Positions 26,135 to 36,144 are shown, numbered from the stretch's first letter. The stretch: DNA of 64,000 nt from JAFGOM01 sp964605795 (GCA_964605795.1 CAZSDZ010000006.1:21234-85233); one strand, 5' to 3'. Notes: generated by a model not told the origin, from the sequence alone. Numbers and translations: made by a program.

Positions 26135-28431
26135 CAGATCGATCCCTGTACTGTACTATCGCAATTATCTGCAGTTTCCTTGTTTTTTGTATCATCCCAG
26201 CCATGGCGGTAGATACATTCAGAAATATCCCGCCGTCAGAGATAGCAATGACAGAATTCTACTACCCTGACAATGTCGTGAGCCATATCTATCACGGTGA
26301 TATTACCCCGCAATGGATACGGGATGACCTTTTCTGGTATACTGACCGGGGGAGGAGAACAACCGATTACATCCTTTGTAACACAACGACCCAAAAAAAA
26401 ACTCTTCTCTGTGATACCGTCCGGTTTGCCTCATCTCTCTCTTCTGCAAGCGGCAAACCCGTTGATCCGGCCCATATGCCGGTAACGATAACCGCGATTG
26501 CGCCGGACTTAGATTCCTTTACCTGTACTGCATTCGGAAGTATATGGACCTGTAATCTTTCGGATTACCGGATAACCGAAGATATGCTGCCCGGACCGGT
26601 GAATGCCGGGATACGTTCCCCTGATATGCACTATATTGCCTACGTAGAAAAGAATGATCTCTCCCTGTATGATACAAAAAATGGAATGAGTTCCCGGCTT
26701 ACCACTGACGGGACCGATGATTATTTTTACGCGATGCGATCTGAAACGGTCAGTTACCCGGTGACAGAAGAACGACTCGGCGAGTATCCTGTTCCCTATC
26801 TTGTCTGGTCTCCTGACTCAACAAAGGTAAGGACCTTCCACGTAGACCAGCGGAAGGTGAATGAGACCTGGCTTGTGCAGGATGTTCCGGAAAACAACAC
26901 GATAAAGCCAGTTCTGTACTCCTACCGGTTTGCCTGTCCGGGTGATGCTGCTATTCCCCAGTATGAGCCGGTGGTCATCAATATCCTGACCGGTACAGTT
27001 ACCCGGGTAGCAGGAGATCCCCAGCCCGAGGTGTCCATGATGGATACCGAGGAGTACCTCCTGCAATGGTGGGATGAGACCTCTGATACCATCTGGTCGC
27101 TCGGGATAGAACGGGGCGAGAAGACCATCTCATTGAACAGGGAAGATCCCCATACCGGTAGCGTTACGAGGTTAATTACCGAGACCGGAGCAACCTATCG
27201 CGAGACGAATCTTGCGTATGCGAGCAGGCCGAATATTGCCGTTACCGTATCGGGCGATATCATCTGGTTCTCAGAACGGGACGGATGGGGTCATTTGTAC
27301 CGGTATGACGCTTCTGGAACCTTAAAAAACCAGATAACGAAAGGCGAATGGGTTGTCAGGGAACTCCTTGGGATCGATGAGAACCGGCAGCTGATCTACT
27401 TTACTGCAAGCGGACGCGAAGAAGGAAACCCGTACTACCATTACCTGTACCGGATTCGGACAGACGGGACCGGCCTGCAGGTGCTCACCCCCGAGAACGG
27501 CGATCACGAGATATCTCTCTCGCCTGATACCAAAACGTTTGTTGATTCCGTATCCCGGGTTGATCTCCCGACCATCACCCGTCTCTGTTCTGCTGACGGG
27601 AACCGCCTGATGCACCTTGCAACTGCCGACATATCAGATCTGACAGCCCTTTTGTGGGAACCACCGGAACAGGTATCGTACAAGGCCCGTGACAAATCAA
27701 CGGATCTCTATGGTCTTTTGTTTACACCGCCTAATTTTGATCCAAAAGGCCTGTACCCGATCATCGATATCGTCTATCCCGGTCCGTACACAACCATCAC
27801 CTGCTCTTCGTTTCCTGATGACCTAAGCTGGAACGCAAAGATATTCTGGACCGGCCAGATGCTTGCAGAGCTGGGATATGTTGTTCTAACGACCGACGGG
27901 CTTGGTACCGCATACCGTTCCAAACCATTTCATGACGTAAGTTACGGACACCTGAGTGATTGCGGACTGCCGGATCATATCACGGGACTTGAGCAGCTCA
28001 AAAAAACCCATCCCTACCTTGATCTCTCACGGGTTGGCATTTATGGCAAGTCTGCCGGCGGATTCATGGCAGCACAGGCAATGCTTACGTATCCCCGGTT
28101 CTTTTCGGTTGGTGTAGCTGCATGTGGCAACTATGACAGCAGATTGTATGCATCCTTCTGGGGTGAGAAGTACGAAGGAATGCCTGACGGGTATAACTAC
28201 GAGGAGCAGGTCACCAAAGAAAAGGCAGCAAATCTCTCTGGAGATCTGCTTCTTATGACCGGTGATCTCGATGATAATGTTCACCCGGCGATGACCTTAC
28301 AACTGGCAGATGCCCTGATACAGGAAGGCAAAATCTTTGATCTCGTGATCCTCACGAATGAGAACCATAATGTGAACTACGAGCCGTATTATCTCAGACG
28401 AATGATACAGTTTTTCGTTAATAATCTCTGA
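26131..28431 (+). CDS. Secreted prolyl oligopeptidase/dipeptidyl peptidase IV-like S9 peptidase
   Basis: This is a 766-residue protein with a signal peptide (about 1-28), a beta-propeller-like DPPIV N-terminal region (about 40-510; SPDMHYIAYVEK, WSPDSTKVRTFHVD) and an alpha/beta hydrolase domain. The catalytic Ser is S641 in GKSAGGFMA, the Asp lies in GDLDDNVHP and the His in NENHNVN. The usual GWSYGG is GKSAGG here, which is within family variation. It cleaves short peptides outside the membrane, probably after Pro or Ala. It overlaps the small membrane ORF by 4 nt. Confidence 0.9.
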   Translation: MTDRSLYCTIAIICSFLVFCIIPAMAVDTFRNIPPSEIAMTEFYYPDNVVSHIYHGDITPQWIRDDLFWYTDRGRRTTDYILCNTTTQKKTLLCDTVRFASSLSSASGKPVDPAHMPVTITAIAPDLDSFTCTAFGSIWTCNLSDYRITEDMLPGPVNAGIRSPDMHYIAYVEKNDLSLYDTKNGMSSRLTTDGTDDYFYAMRSETVSYPVTEERLGEYPVPYLVWSPDSTKVRTFHVDQRKVNETWLVQDVPENNTIKPVLYSYRFACPGDAAIPQYEPVVINILTGTVTRVAGDPQPEVSMMDTEEYLLQWWDETSDTIWSLGIERGEKTISLNREDPHTGSVTRLITETGATYRETNLAYASRPNIAVTVSGDIIWFSERDGWGHLYRYDASGTLKNQITKGEWVVRELLGIDENRQLIYFTASGREEGNPYYHYLYRIRTDGTGLQVLTPENGDHEISLSPDTKTFVDSVSRVDLPTITRLCSADGNRLMHLATADISDLTALLWEPPEQVSYKARDKSTDLYGLLFTPPNFDPKGLYPIIDIVYPGPYTTITCSSFPDDLSWNAKIFWTGQMLAELGYVVLTTDGLGTAYRSKPFHDVSYGHLSDCGLPDHITGLEQLKKTHPYLDLSRVGIYGKSAGGFMAAQAMLTYPRFFSVGVAACGNYDSRLYASFWGEKYEGMPDGYNYEEQVTKEKAANLSGDLLLMTGDLDDNVHPAMTLQLADALIQEGKIFDLVILTNENHNVNYEPYYLRRMIQFFVNNL

Positions 28432-28599
28432 AATCCTTTTTTGGAAGCTGATGAAATCCCTTTAATTCGGGAATGGCAGGGCAAAACGGGTATAGCTTAA
28501 ATTCTTCGGTAAAGAAGTCAGTCTGTATATCTGGTCTTTCCGTCTAATGGTGCGGTATGAGATAGTGTCAGAGTGATACAGAGATATCCGGCTAATTGA

Positions 28600-29352
28600 T
28601 TATTTATTGATAAATGGTCCCTGATTCTCATTTGATTCCGGTGTAACCGTTTTACCCTGGTAATCCTTTTTGGTATACGAATATCTGTCTGAAATTCCCC
28701 CTTTCAGTACGATATAATACCATTCATAGATGGTCTTCCAGAATCCAAATTGATCGTAGCGGCGAAAATCAAATCCGACCTTCATATCCGGAACAAACCT
28801 GACTTTCCCTTCCTTTCTCATCCGCACTGCGATCTCAAGATCATCCCCGGCATCAAATATCCGGTACATGCCTGCCCGCAGTAAGGCATCCTTGCGAAAG
28901 GCAGTGTTACATCCAAGGGTATAGTAATACAGATGAGTCAGTGCGCCAAATCGCATCAGGCCGTTAAAGAGAAGGGCATATCGTTTGTTCTTCTGCGTAT
29001 CCTCGATGGGTGTGACCGGGCCGAATGCAAGGACAACGCCGGGATCCTGAAAGCTTGTAATGGTATTCTCAATCCAGTCGGGGGAGACAATACTGTCTGC
29101 ATCCGTGGTGACGACCAGATCAAACCGTGACCGTAAAAACCCGTCGTTGCGTGCTCCTGCCACCCGTTCAGACTGCTGGATAAAGACTACATCTGCATAA
29201 CGAGCAGCGATATCACGTGTTTTATCAGAGGAATTGCCGTCAACAACGATTATCTCGTATACCTCTCTTGGGATCGTCTGGTTTTTCAGAGCAAGAAGAC
29301 ATCGTTCTATGCGGTCTTCTTCGTTATAGGATGGGATTATCACTGAGATCAT
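28600..29352 (-). CDS. Family 2 glycosyltransferase
   Basis: This is a 250-residue GT-A fold enzyme: N-terminus VIIPSYNEEDRIERCLLAL, VVDGNSSDKT, the metal-binding TTDADSIVSPDW and a late GDDLEIAVRMR acidic motif. No strong membrane segment is present. It probably transfers a sugar from a nucleotide or lipid donor onto an envelope glycolipid or glycoprotein. Next to it, divergently, is a YbhN-like membrane protein, often paired with glycosyltransferases. The acceptor is unknown. Confidence 0.88.
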   Translation of the reverse strand: MISVIIPSYNEEDRIERCLLALKNQTIPREVYEIIVVDGNSSDKTRDIAARYADVVFIQQSERVAGARNDGFLRSRFDLVVTTDADSIVSPDWIENTITSFQDPGVVLAFGPVTPIEDTQKNKRYALLFNGLMRFGALTHLYYYTLGCNTAFRKDALLRAGMYRIFDAGDDLEIAVRMRKEGKVRFVPDMKVGFDFRRYDQFGFWKTIYEWYYIVLKGGISDRYSYTKKDYQGKTVTPESNENQGPFINK

Positions 29353-29661
29353 GGTATCAGGTCAGGGAAACGTCCTGGTTTTATTGTGGTTTACTTATGA
29401 GCTCTCATGTCAGAAGAAATATCTCAAAGGACAGGGACGAATAAAAGTGGAGATGATGCACGGGCCATGGAGATAAAGCTCCCTGACCTGTTCTTTTTGA
29501 CTGTCGGCTCTCTTCTTCGTTCTCATCCCCCGGGTTTTTCATGGAATAATCATATCATTCATTCAATAGCCTGATATACTCATTCACCCTTATTTACAAG
29601 CACGAAGGTACACCCGTCCGTCAGCCTGCATACAAGGAACATTGTGCCGGAGATATGAATC
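29353..29661. other. Divergent intergenic region with an 11-bp inverted repeat
   Basis: No gene is seen in this 309-bp stretch. CAGGTCAGGGA at 29358-29368 is matched exactly by TCCCTGACCTG at 29480-29490, 111 bp apart. The first arm is just upstream of the glycosyltransferase start. It may be a pair of regulator sites or chance. Confidence 0.4.
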
Positions 29662-30720
29662 ATGAGATTCTCTTCACGTAGCCTGTTTGTAATCTCGTTG
29701 CTCTTTAGTTTTTCAGTTATTGCGATAATCTTTGCAACAACGTTTACTCCGGAGACGATTGAGTACATCGTTACGTTCAATGTTTTTTTCCTGCTTCTGG
29801 CCATCGGGTTTCGCCTCCTCGCACTCATCCTCTGGGGGGTCAGAATACAGCTTCTCTCTTCCTCCCTTGGATACCGGATAGGTCTTGTATATGCAGTAAA
29901 TATGGTTCTTGCCGGTCTCCTTGCCGGAACGATAACGCCAGGTCAGGCAGGAGGAGAACCGGTCCGAGTACATGAACTGTACCGTGCTGGGGTAAAAGTT
30001 GGTGACGCATCTGCGGTTGTGATCATGGAGCGGGTCCTTGACGGGGTGGTATTGACTCTCATGGGAGTTGTTATCATGATGATGGCAGGATCGGTCTGGA
30101 ATACCTTTAGTCTCTCATTACAGATTCTCATCATCGTTGCCTGGATCTTCCTTGTCAGTGTTCTTCTCGTGCCTTTCCTTGCTATCAAATACCCTGTCCG
30201 GATGAAATCGTTCTTGATCCGACTGGTCTCCTGGACTGTCTGCAGGTTATCACGGACACGGTTCGCTTCTCCTTCTTTGTGTGAGCGGGCAGATACCGAA
30301 ATTGACAATTTTTTCTCGAGTATTACCCGGTTTACCGGATCTGCAGGGTGGGGACTTGTTGCAGGAGGAGTAACAACCGCTCTCTTCTGGGTAACCGAAT
30401 TTCTGGTTGCATCAGTCATTCTCATGGGACTTGGACTGGATCCTTATATTCTGCTCTCCTTCTTCTTCCAGATTATTATTGCCATTGTTATGATGATCCC
30501 CCTCACCCCCGGTTCATCAGGTATCACTGAGTTATCAACCTCTTCCCTGTATTCCTTGCTGGTTCCGTCCGCAATGCTTGGAATTTTTGTGCTGCTCTGG
30601 AGGTTTGTGACCTTCTATATGAATATTATTCTTGGATCAATCTCAGGATCGCTCATTGTCCACCGGGAACTGAAGAGAAGGGGATCGATAGAATCAGAAA
30701 ACGGGATAGAAAAGGAGTAA
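29662..30720 (+). CDS. YbhN/UPF0104 (lysylphosphatidylglycerol synthase TM-like) integral membrane protein
   Basis: This is a 352-residue protein with about eight TM helices and the family signature GTITPGQAGGEPVRVHELYRAG, followed by AVVIMERVLDG and late MIPLTPGSSGITELS. Relatives move lipid-linked substrates or shield a lipid-modifying enzyme; in archaea they are often found with glycosyltransferases. The divergent GT2 gene at 28600 agrees with a role in envelope glycolipid handling. ATG 29662, no strong ribosome binding site. Confidence 0.85.
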   Translation: MRFSSRSLFVISLLFSFSVIAIIFATTFTPETIEYIVTFNVFFLLLAIGFRLLALILWGVRIQLLSSSLGYRIGLVYAVNMVLAGLLAGTITPGQAGGEPVRVHELYRAGVKVGDASAVVIMERVLDGVVLTLMGVVIMMMAGSVWNTFSLSLQILIIVAWIFLVSVLLVPFLAIKYPVRMKSFLIRLVSWTVCRLSRTRFASPSLCERADTEIDNFFSSITRFTGSAGWGLVAGGVTTALFWVTEFLVASVILMGLGLDPYILLSFFFQIIIAIVMMIPLTPGSSGITELSTSSLYSLLVPSAMLGIFVLLWRFVTFYMNIILGSISGSLIVHRELKRRGSIESENGIEKE

Positions 30721-30864
30721 GTAAGAAAAGTAACTTCGCTTTGCCATAGATGCAAAGCAGGTCTCTTTTTTAGAAGCACGGATAGATTAAACTCAGAAAA
30801 GACCAACCCGTTTTTTAAAGAGCATCACTGCAGCGATAACAGGTTCCGGGTAAAAAGGGAAGTA

Positions 30865-32589
30865 TCAATGCAGTGTCCGCACTGCATAATCCATTGCTCC
30901 TTTTGCAAATGAAGAGACAGGAGGCTTATCTTCCGGGTTGATGATGCAGTCAATCACGGTGGGTTTTCCGCTGGCAATCGCTTCCGGTAAAACCCGTGCC
31001 AGTTCTCCCGGTCTCGTGATGGTAATACCCTCTGCTCCGAGAGATTGGGCAAGAAGTGCAAAATCTATTTGTTTAAACCGGGTGAGAATTGTCTCATCGC
31101 CAAGAGTATATGACTGCATGGTATGGATGAGCCCTAAGAGTCCGTTGTTCATAATGACCCAGACCACGGGAATATCATAATTCACCGCTGTAGCTATCTC
31201 CATTCCGTTCATGCAGAAACACCCGTCACCGACTAGAGCCACTACCGGGCGTTTCGGTGCTGCCAGTTTCCCCCCAATAGAGCCGGCCGTTCCGTATCCC
31301 ATGGTCAGGAGGCCGAATGGTACAATGAACTGACCAGGTTTTTGTATCTTTAAGTAATGCAATGCCCAGACAAGATGGCTGCCAACATCACAGAAGAGGA
31401 TTGCATCAGGAGGAAGTCCTTCTTGCAGGTCGCGAATCAGGCGGGGGGGTCTTATCGGAACCTCCTCACTGTTCATGAGGTCAGGGTCTTCAACCATGGG
31501 GTGCCGGCTCTTGTACTCCTGAAACTGATCTGCTCTCTTCTGTATACTCTCTTCTTTCTCATCAAGGTACCGCAGGGCCCGGAACGATATCTCTGAGATA
31601 ACGGTCTGTGCATTTCCGATGAGTGCAATATCAGGACGATAATTGATCCCGATTATGGTTGGATCGATATTGATGTTGATAAAGCACCGGGATGGAAGGA
31701 GAGCCGGATCCCATGAGAATGTAGTTGTCTGGTTAAGGCTCGATCCGATGACAAGGAGAAGATCCCTCTCCTCTGACCTGATATACTCAAACGCCAGCGG
31801 TGATCCGCCAAACCCGAGGACACCAAGGGCAAGGGGATGGTCTTCCGGGAACGCTCCTTTTGCTTTCGGGGTTGTCGCAACCGGGATCTGGAACATCTCA
31901 GCAAGCTCACGGATCTCATCGCAGGCTCCTGAACTGACTGCTCCCGTCCCGATGAGAATGACCGGTGATTCTGCTTTACAGATCTCCAGAGTAGCATCAA
32001 TCACCCGTTTGCGATCAAAATATTCTGCTGGTGGAGGGATGAACGGAAAAACAGGAAGGGTGACATCAACCGTCTCATTGAGGATGTCTTTTGGAAGGCT
32101 CAGATGGACCGGCCCTTTCCTGCCACTCATGGCATAAATAAATGCCTGCTCGATATCATACTGTGCAGCAAACCGGGATGAGAGCATGGTACTGCTTTTT
32201 GTGACCGTCTCAAACATCCTGACAGAATCAAGACCGATTCCTGTGGAATCCTGTAAGGTTCCCTTTTTATTGGTGTAGGTCGGTATCTGGCCGGTAAAAA
32301 CTGCTATGGGAATCCCGTCAACATACGCACCTGCAACCCCTGAGATGAGATTTGTTACTCCCGGGCCTGATGTTGAGAAACACGCTCCCGGAGTCCCTTT
32401 TACCCGTGCATACCCGTCAGCCATAAAGGCTGCTCCCTCCTCATGCTTGGTGAGAATCTGGGTGATTGAACTCTTTTTTCTCCCGGCAATCAGGAACGGT
32501 TCAAGGGTGAGACCGGGAATCCCAAAAATATGGGTCACTCCCTGCATCTCCAGGTATTCATAGATAAGTTCAGCTACGGTGCATTTCAT
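30865..32589 (-). CDS. TPP-dependent acetolactate synthase-like enzyme
   Basis: This is a 574-residue protein with the three-domain layout of the ALS/POX family: N-terminal pyrimidine-binding domain with catalytic Glu50 in TKHEEGAAFMADGYARV, middle domain (about 190-330), and PP domain with GDGCFCMNGMEIATA and an Asn-ending MNN as the Mg/TPP site. It could be acetolactate synthase (IlvB-like), but no regulatory subunit gene (ilvN) is near. Sequence alone does not separate ALS from other 2-oxoacid decarboxylases. The start overlaps the upstream STAS stop by 4 nt (ATGA), so the two are translated together. Confidence 0.85.
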   Translation of the reverse strand: MKCTVAELIYEYLEMQGVTHIFGIPGLTLEPFLIAGRKKSSITQILTKHEEGAAFMADGYARVKGTPGACFSTSGPGVTNLISGVAGAYVDGIPIAVFTGQIPTYTNKKGTLQDSTGIGLDSVRMFETVTKSSTMLSSRFAAQYDIEQAFIYAMSGRKGPVHLSLPKDILNETVDVTLPVFPFIPPPAEYFDRKRVIDATLEICKAESPVILIGTGAVSSGACDEIRELAEMFQIPVATTPKAKGAFPEDHPLALGVLGFGGSPLAFEYIRSEERDLLLVIGSSLNQTTTFSWDPALLPSRCFININIDPTIIGINYRPDIALIGNAQTVISEISFRALRYLDEKEESIQKRADQFQEYKSRHPMVEDPDLMNSEEVPIRPPRLIRDLQEGLPPDAILFCDVGSHLVWALHYLKIQKPGQFIVPFGLLTMGYGTAGSIGGKLAAPKRPVVALVGDGCFCMNGMEIATAVNYDIPVVWVIMNNGLLGLIHTMQSYTLGDETILTRFKQIDFALLAQSLGAEGITITRPGELARVLPEAIASGKPTVIDCIINPEDKPPVSSFAKGAMDYAVRTLH

Positions 32590-32969
32590 CGTTCTCTCTC
32601 CTTTGTTGGAATGGTTCTATCAATCCCTTCTTTTTCTGTCATAGCGGTTATTGCTGCGGATTCAGTTGGATATATCAGAAAGACCCTGGAAAATCCTGAT
32701 ATATCACATATTTCACGCACGTATTTTGACATGCAGCACAATATGATAGTTCCTCCGGTCTTTTTTCCCGTTTTCTGGGCAGACAATAGTGCCCGTAGGC
32801 CAATACTTGAGATATAACTGGTCTCTTTGAAATTACAGAGTATCATGGAATGGAGGGGAATTAACTCTGTAAGAGTTCTTTCAAAGTCGGGAGAAGATTT
32901 TGAATCTATCCGGGAAGGGGTGTAAAACACCGGGATAGATCCCATACAGCAGGTAGTATCTGATCTCAT
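32586..32969 (-). CDS. STAS-domain protein (anti-sigma-factor antagonist-like)
   Basis: This is a 127-residue STAS fold protein: RIDSKSSPDFERTLTEL, then the phosphorylation-site region ETSYISSIGLRALL (candidate Ser54/Ser55), then the closing helix-strand REICDISGFSRVFLIYP. In bacteria such proteins are phosphorylated by kinases of the SpoIIAB/RsbW type and dephosphorylated by SpoIIE/RsbU phosphatases, as encoded at 11243. Its stop overlaps the start of the acetolactate-synthase-like gene, an unusual partnership for STAS. The first beta strand looks short, so the true start may be further upstream. Confidence 0.78.
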   Translation of the reverse strand: MRSDTTCCMGSIPVFYTPSRIDSKSSPDFERTLTELIPLHSMILCNFKETSYISSIGLRALLSAQKTGKKTGGTIILCCMSKYVREICDISGFSRVFLIYPTESAAITAMTEKEGIDRTIPTKERER

Positions 32970-33200
32970 GATGCATCTCTAAAAGACAGGATAATGGATA
33001 GTTCGCAGGTATGATGCATAAGGATATCGTATTTTTTGTATGTTCGTTGTGATCGGGATCTTGAACGACTACGAGTAATTACCTGCAAAAAGCGCTTTGA
33101 ATAATCATATCATTGATATACGGTAATTATCTCAATGGGAAAGAAAAAAGGATGAGATAGAAGGATCATTGTGTTCTTGGAAAAAGGTAAGCGAGCCTAA

Positions 33201-33986
33201 TTATGACACAACAGGTTCTTTTATCTCTTCTTCTTCGACTATTGCCTCCGTTTCTTCAGTCTCTGCCTCTGCGCCTTCACGTAAGGGGTTGGTGTCAATC
33301 GGGTTTGGAGCATCGATTACCTTCTCCATCTCCTCTTCTGAGATCTCTGCATTGTACTCTGGCATGTTAAAGAGTGCTTCATCCATCTCTTCAGAGAGTT
33401 CTGAAGAGATCTTCTCTCCGGTAAACGGAGCCCAGGTTCCGTCAGCATACGCAAAGATGCCCTCCATCGTGGACTCGTTGAAATCAAAGGTCATTGAGAA
33501 GGCTCCGGCGTTGTTAAATGGCTGGAATGTCGGCTCCTGCCACCAGAGTCCCAGCACGTTTGGTGTCGAGTTCCCGGTAAAGTTGCCCTGCAGGTACCCC
33601 TTGTACCCGTCGACCTCGTACATGCCTCTGAGGATGTCGTCACCGGTCAGTTTCAGGTACAGCGGTCCGAAGAGATCGGTCTCCCATTCCCCGGTTACAT
33701 CCTCAATCTCGGTCTCGTTTGCAAACAATCGTATCCTGTTCCATGAACTCATGGAGAAAAATCGGTTGTACATGCCTCCCCAACCTGGGAATCCTCCTGC
33801 AAGTCCCATAGCCCCTGACATGATCTGAGTTGCTGACTGAAATCCGCTTCCAAAGGGTCCAGACCACATGCTCTGCTGGTGTGAGAACGAAGAATAGCCC
33901 CCGGGAAAGAACCAGGCCGATGCAGTTCCTGTCAGTGTGCATAGAACGAGAAGTCCGATGAACACTTTAATCATTGTTCTGTTCAT
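33201..33986 (-). CDS. Secreted paralogue of the Cys-rich surface protein family, without Cys repeats
   Basis: This is a 261-residue protein, start at ATG 33986 after CAGGAAA. A signal peptide (MIKVFIGLLVLCTLTG...) is followed by a Gly/Ser/aromatic-rich spacer, then the about 110-residue domain shared with the four genes upstream (FANETEIEDV, GEWETD, LTGDDILRGMYEV, FTGNSTPNV, WWQEPTFQPFNNAGAFSMTF, MEGIFAYADGTWAPFTGEK) and a long acidic tail (TEETEAIVEEEE). The family is unknown to me. It is the divergent member of a five-gene set and the only one lacking the Cys-rich part. Confidence 0.8.
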   Translation of the reverse strand: MNRTMIKVFIGLLVLCTLTGTASAWFFPGGYSSFSHQQSMWSGPFGSGFQSATQIMSGAMGLAGGFPGWGGMYNRFFSMSSWNRIRLFANETEIEDVTGEWETDLFGPLYLKLTGDDILRGMYEVDGYKGYLQGNFTGNSTPNVLGLWWQEPTFQPFNNAGAFSMTFDFNESTMEGIFAYADGTWAPFTGEKISSELSEEMDEALFNMPEYNAEISEEEMEKVIDAPNPIDTNPLREGAEAETEETEAIVEEEEIKEPVVS

Positions 33987-34231
33987 ACGATAGTATTTCC
34001 TGGTATCGGTATTAAATATACCTTTCCTCTTTTTCAATCCATTGTTCTCTCTTTGATTTGTTGGTAAAACTAAATTTCAAGTGAGAAACCAGACGAGATC
34101 GAATTTCAGGTCATGAATCACATTATTCCTCCCATGGTAAAAAAAGAGTATCATCAGGAGGATAAACAGGAAAAGTTTCATTAAAAAAAGTGAATGGATG
34201 AGAGTTCGTCTGAGAAAAAAAATTTCTTATT

Positions 34232-35164
34232 CTACGTCTCTTCTGCATTAATCGGGTTCGTGTTTATCGGGTTGGGTGCATCGATTACCTTTGGCATAAT
34301 CTCTTCTGAGATCTCTCCGTTGTATTCCGGCATGTTGTAGAGTGCGTCATCCTGCTCTTCGCTCAGTTCCATGGCGACCTTCTCACCCGTAAACGGTGTC
34401 CAGGTTCCATCACCGTATGCATAGACTCCTTCCATCGTCCCTTCTTCAAAGTCAAAGGTCATCGAGAACCCTCCTGCATTATTGAAGAGCTGGAATGTCG
34501 GTTCCTGCCACCATACTCCGATAACATTGGGTGTTGAGTTTCCGGTAAAGTCTCCCTGCATGTATCCCTTGTTTCCATTAACCTCATACATTGCCCGCAG
34601 GATATCATCCCCGGTTAATTTCATATACAGCGCTCCGAAGATATCAGTCTCCCATTCTCCTGATACATCCTCGATCTCAGTCTCGTTTGCAAATAACCGC
34701 ACCCGGTTATAAGACTGGTAGCGACCACAGTAATCACAGCAGGTGGGACAATACCCTCCCCCATATCCATAGCCAGTGCATCCCCCATACATACAGGATC
34801 CATATCCGCTTGTCTGGGTTACCGGAGTGCAGACCTGGTTACAGACCGGTGTGCACACCGGAGGTTGTTGAACGCACTGTTCAGTGCAGACCGGGCTGCA
34901 GCATGGAGGCTGTTCTACACATTGTTGCGTGCAGACCTGCTGGCAGGAGGTTTGAGTCTGTCCGCACTGACCACCGTAGTAACATTCGTGTCCTCCCGGG
35001 TAAAATGTCGGGGCTTCTGGAATGGTACCAAAACCTAAATATGGGGTACCTCTCAACGAACTCTGTTCATACGCATAATTTGCTCCCCCAACAGAACTTA
35101 TGATGCCAGTCAGTGCACAAAGGATGACAAGTCCTATGATCACTTTTAAAGTAAAATCTTTCAT
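34232..35164 (-). CDS. Cys-rich secreted surface protein, type 2 (copy A)
   Basis: This is a 310-residue protein with signal peptide MKDFTLKVIIGLVILCALTG. A Cys-rich region (about 65-155) repeats QxxCQQVCTQQCVEQPP and CTPVC units, followed by a Gly/Tyr/Cys patch (GYGYGGGYCPTCCDYCGRY). The shared C-terminal domain (about 160-280) comes next, with FANETEIEDVSGEWETDIFG and a closing FTGEKVAMELSEEQDD. I do not recognise the family. About 20 Cys residues, all extracytoplasmic, imply dense disulfide bonding or metal binding. GGAGGG lies 7 nt before the ATG, inside the end of the upstream gene, which ends 2 nt before; the pair is an operon. Confidence 0.85.
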   Translation of the reverse strand: MKDFTLKVIIGLVILCALTGIISSVGGANYAYEQSSLRGTPYLGFGTIPEAPTFYPGGHECYYGGQCGQTQTSCQQVCTQQCVEQPPCCSPVCTEQCVQQPPVCTPVCNQVCTPVTQTSGYGSCMYGGCTGYGYGGGYCPTCCDYCGRYQSYNRVRLFANETEIEDVSGEWETDIFGALYMKLTGDDILRAMYEVNGNKGYMQGDFTGNSTPNVIGVWWQEPTFQLFNNAGGFSMTFDFEEGTMEGVYAYGDGTWTPFTGEKVAMELSEEQDDALYNMPEYNGEISEEIMPKVIDAPNPINTNPINAEET

Positions 35165-35166
35165 TT

Positions 35167-36144
35167 TTATCCCTCCACCGTTTCGGTATTTAGCGGGTTT
35201 GTATCTATCGGATTTGGTGCGGCAATGACCTTGGGCATCAGTTCTTCTGATAGTTCTCCGGTATACTCCGGCATATTAAAGAGTGCATCGTCCTGCTCTT
35301 CGGTAAGTTCCATGGTTATCTTCTCACCGGTAAATGAAGTCCAGGTTCCGTCTGAGTAGGCATAGACTCCTTCCATCGTACCCTCTTCAAAGTCAAAGGT
35401 CATCGAGAATGCTCCTGCGTTGTTGAAGGGTTTAAAGGTCGGCTCCTGCCACCAGATTCCCACGACATTCGGTGTCGAGTTACCGGTAAAGTCCCCCTGC
35501 ATATACCCGGTGTTTCCTTCGACCTCATACATAGCACGGAGGATATCGTCCCCGGTTAATTTCATATACAGCGGCCCAAAGATATCAGTCTCCCATTCTC
35601 CTGATACATCCTCGATCTCGGTCTCGTTTGCAAATAACCGCACCCGGTTATAAGACTGGTAGCGACCACAGTAATCACAGCAGGTTGCACAGTATCCGCC
35701 ACCATAGCCATAGTCAGTACATCCTCCCCACATACAGCCTCCTGATGATCCGGTCTGGATGACCGGTGTGCACTGCTCTCTGCAGACCGGTGTGCAGACC
35801 GGGGGTTGCTGGGTACATTGTTCGGTGCAGACCGGTGTGCAGACCGGAGGCTGCTGTGTGCATTGCGGTGTACAGACCTGTTGGCAACTGGTCTGAGGCT
35901 GTGCACAGGATGTACAGATCTGAGGTTGAATGTATCCACATTGCGGATTGTTATAACAATCATATCCTCCCCGCTGGAATGGGATTCCTGTTGTACCACC
36001 CATGCTGATGGATGTCGATGATGATATCGAAGTAAAACTCCCTGAGGGGTATCCGGTTGGCCCGTAACTATAAGCCGCTACGGCTGTTATACTGATGCAT
36101 AAAGCAAGAAGCCCTATGAACACTGTGTTCATCTTGTGGTTCAT
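35167..36144 (-). CDS. Cys-rich secreted surface protein, type 1 (copy A)
   Basis: This is a 325-residue protein, start at ATG 36144 (or 36132). After the signal peptide (MNTVFIGLLALCISITAVAA) come a Ser/Thr-rich linker, GGYDCYNNPQCGYIQPQICTSC, and several 15-residue units of the type CTPVCTEQCTQQPPV. A CxxC-rich GYGYGGGYCATCCDYCGRY segment and the shared C-terminal domain complete it. This protein and its downstream neighbour form a two-gene unit that occurs twice. A TTTATTAG-type box lies about 35 bp upstream of the start on the minus strand, as in copy B. Function unknown; an envelope role is inferred. Confidence 0.85.
   Translation of the reverse strand: MNHKMNTVFIGLLALCISITAVAAYSYGPTGYPSGSFTSISSSTSISMGGTTGIPFQRGGYDCYNNPQCGYIQPQICTSCAQPQTSCQQVCTPQCTQQPPVCTPVCTEQCTQQPPVCTPVCREQCTPVIQTGSSGGCMWGGCTDYGYGGGYCATCCDYCGRYQSYNRVRLFANETEIEDVSGEWETDIFGPLYMKLTGDDILRAMYEVEGNTGYMQGDFTGNSTPNVVGIWWQEPTFKPFNNAGAFSMTFDFEEGTMEGVYAYSDGTWTSFTGEKITMELTEEQDDALFNMPEYTGELSEELMPKVIAAPNPIDTNPLNTETVEG

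Noticed and set aside
34800..35000. Short regular repeats that could be read as a CRISPR array
   Set aside because: The repeats lie inside long Cys-rich coding frames, have 45-nt protein-coding period and no spacers of even length.
35420..35653. Identical antisense frames in the Cys-rich genes (also 37808-38041)
   Set aside because: They arise from the identical duplicated coding sequence on the minus strand; only their identity is informative.
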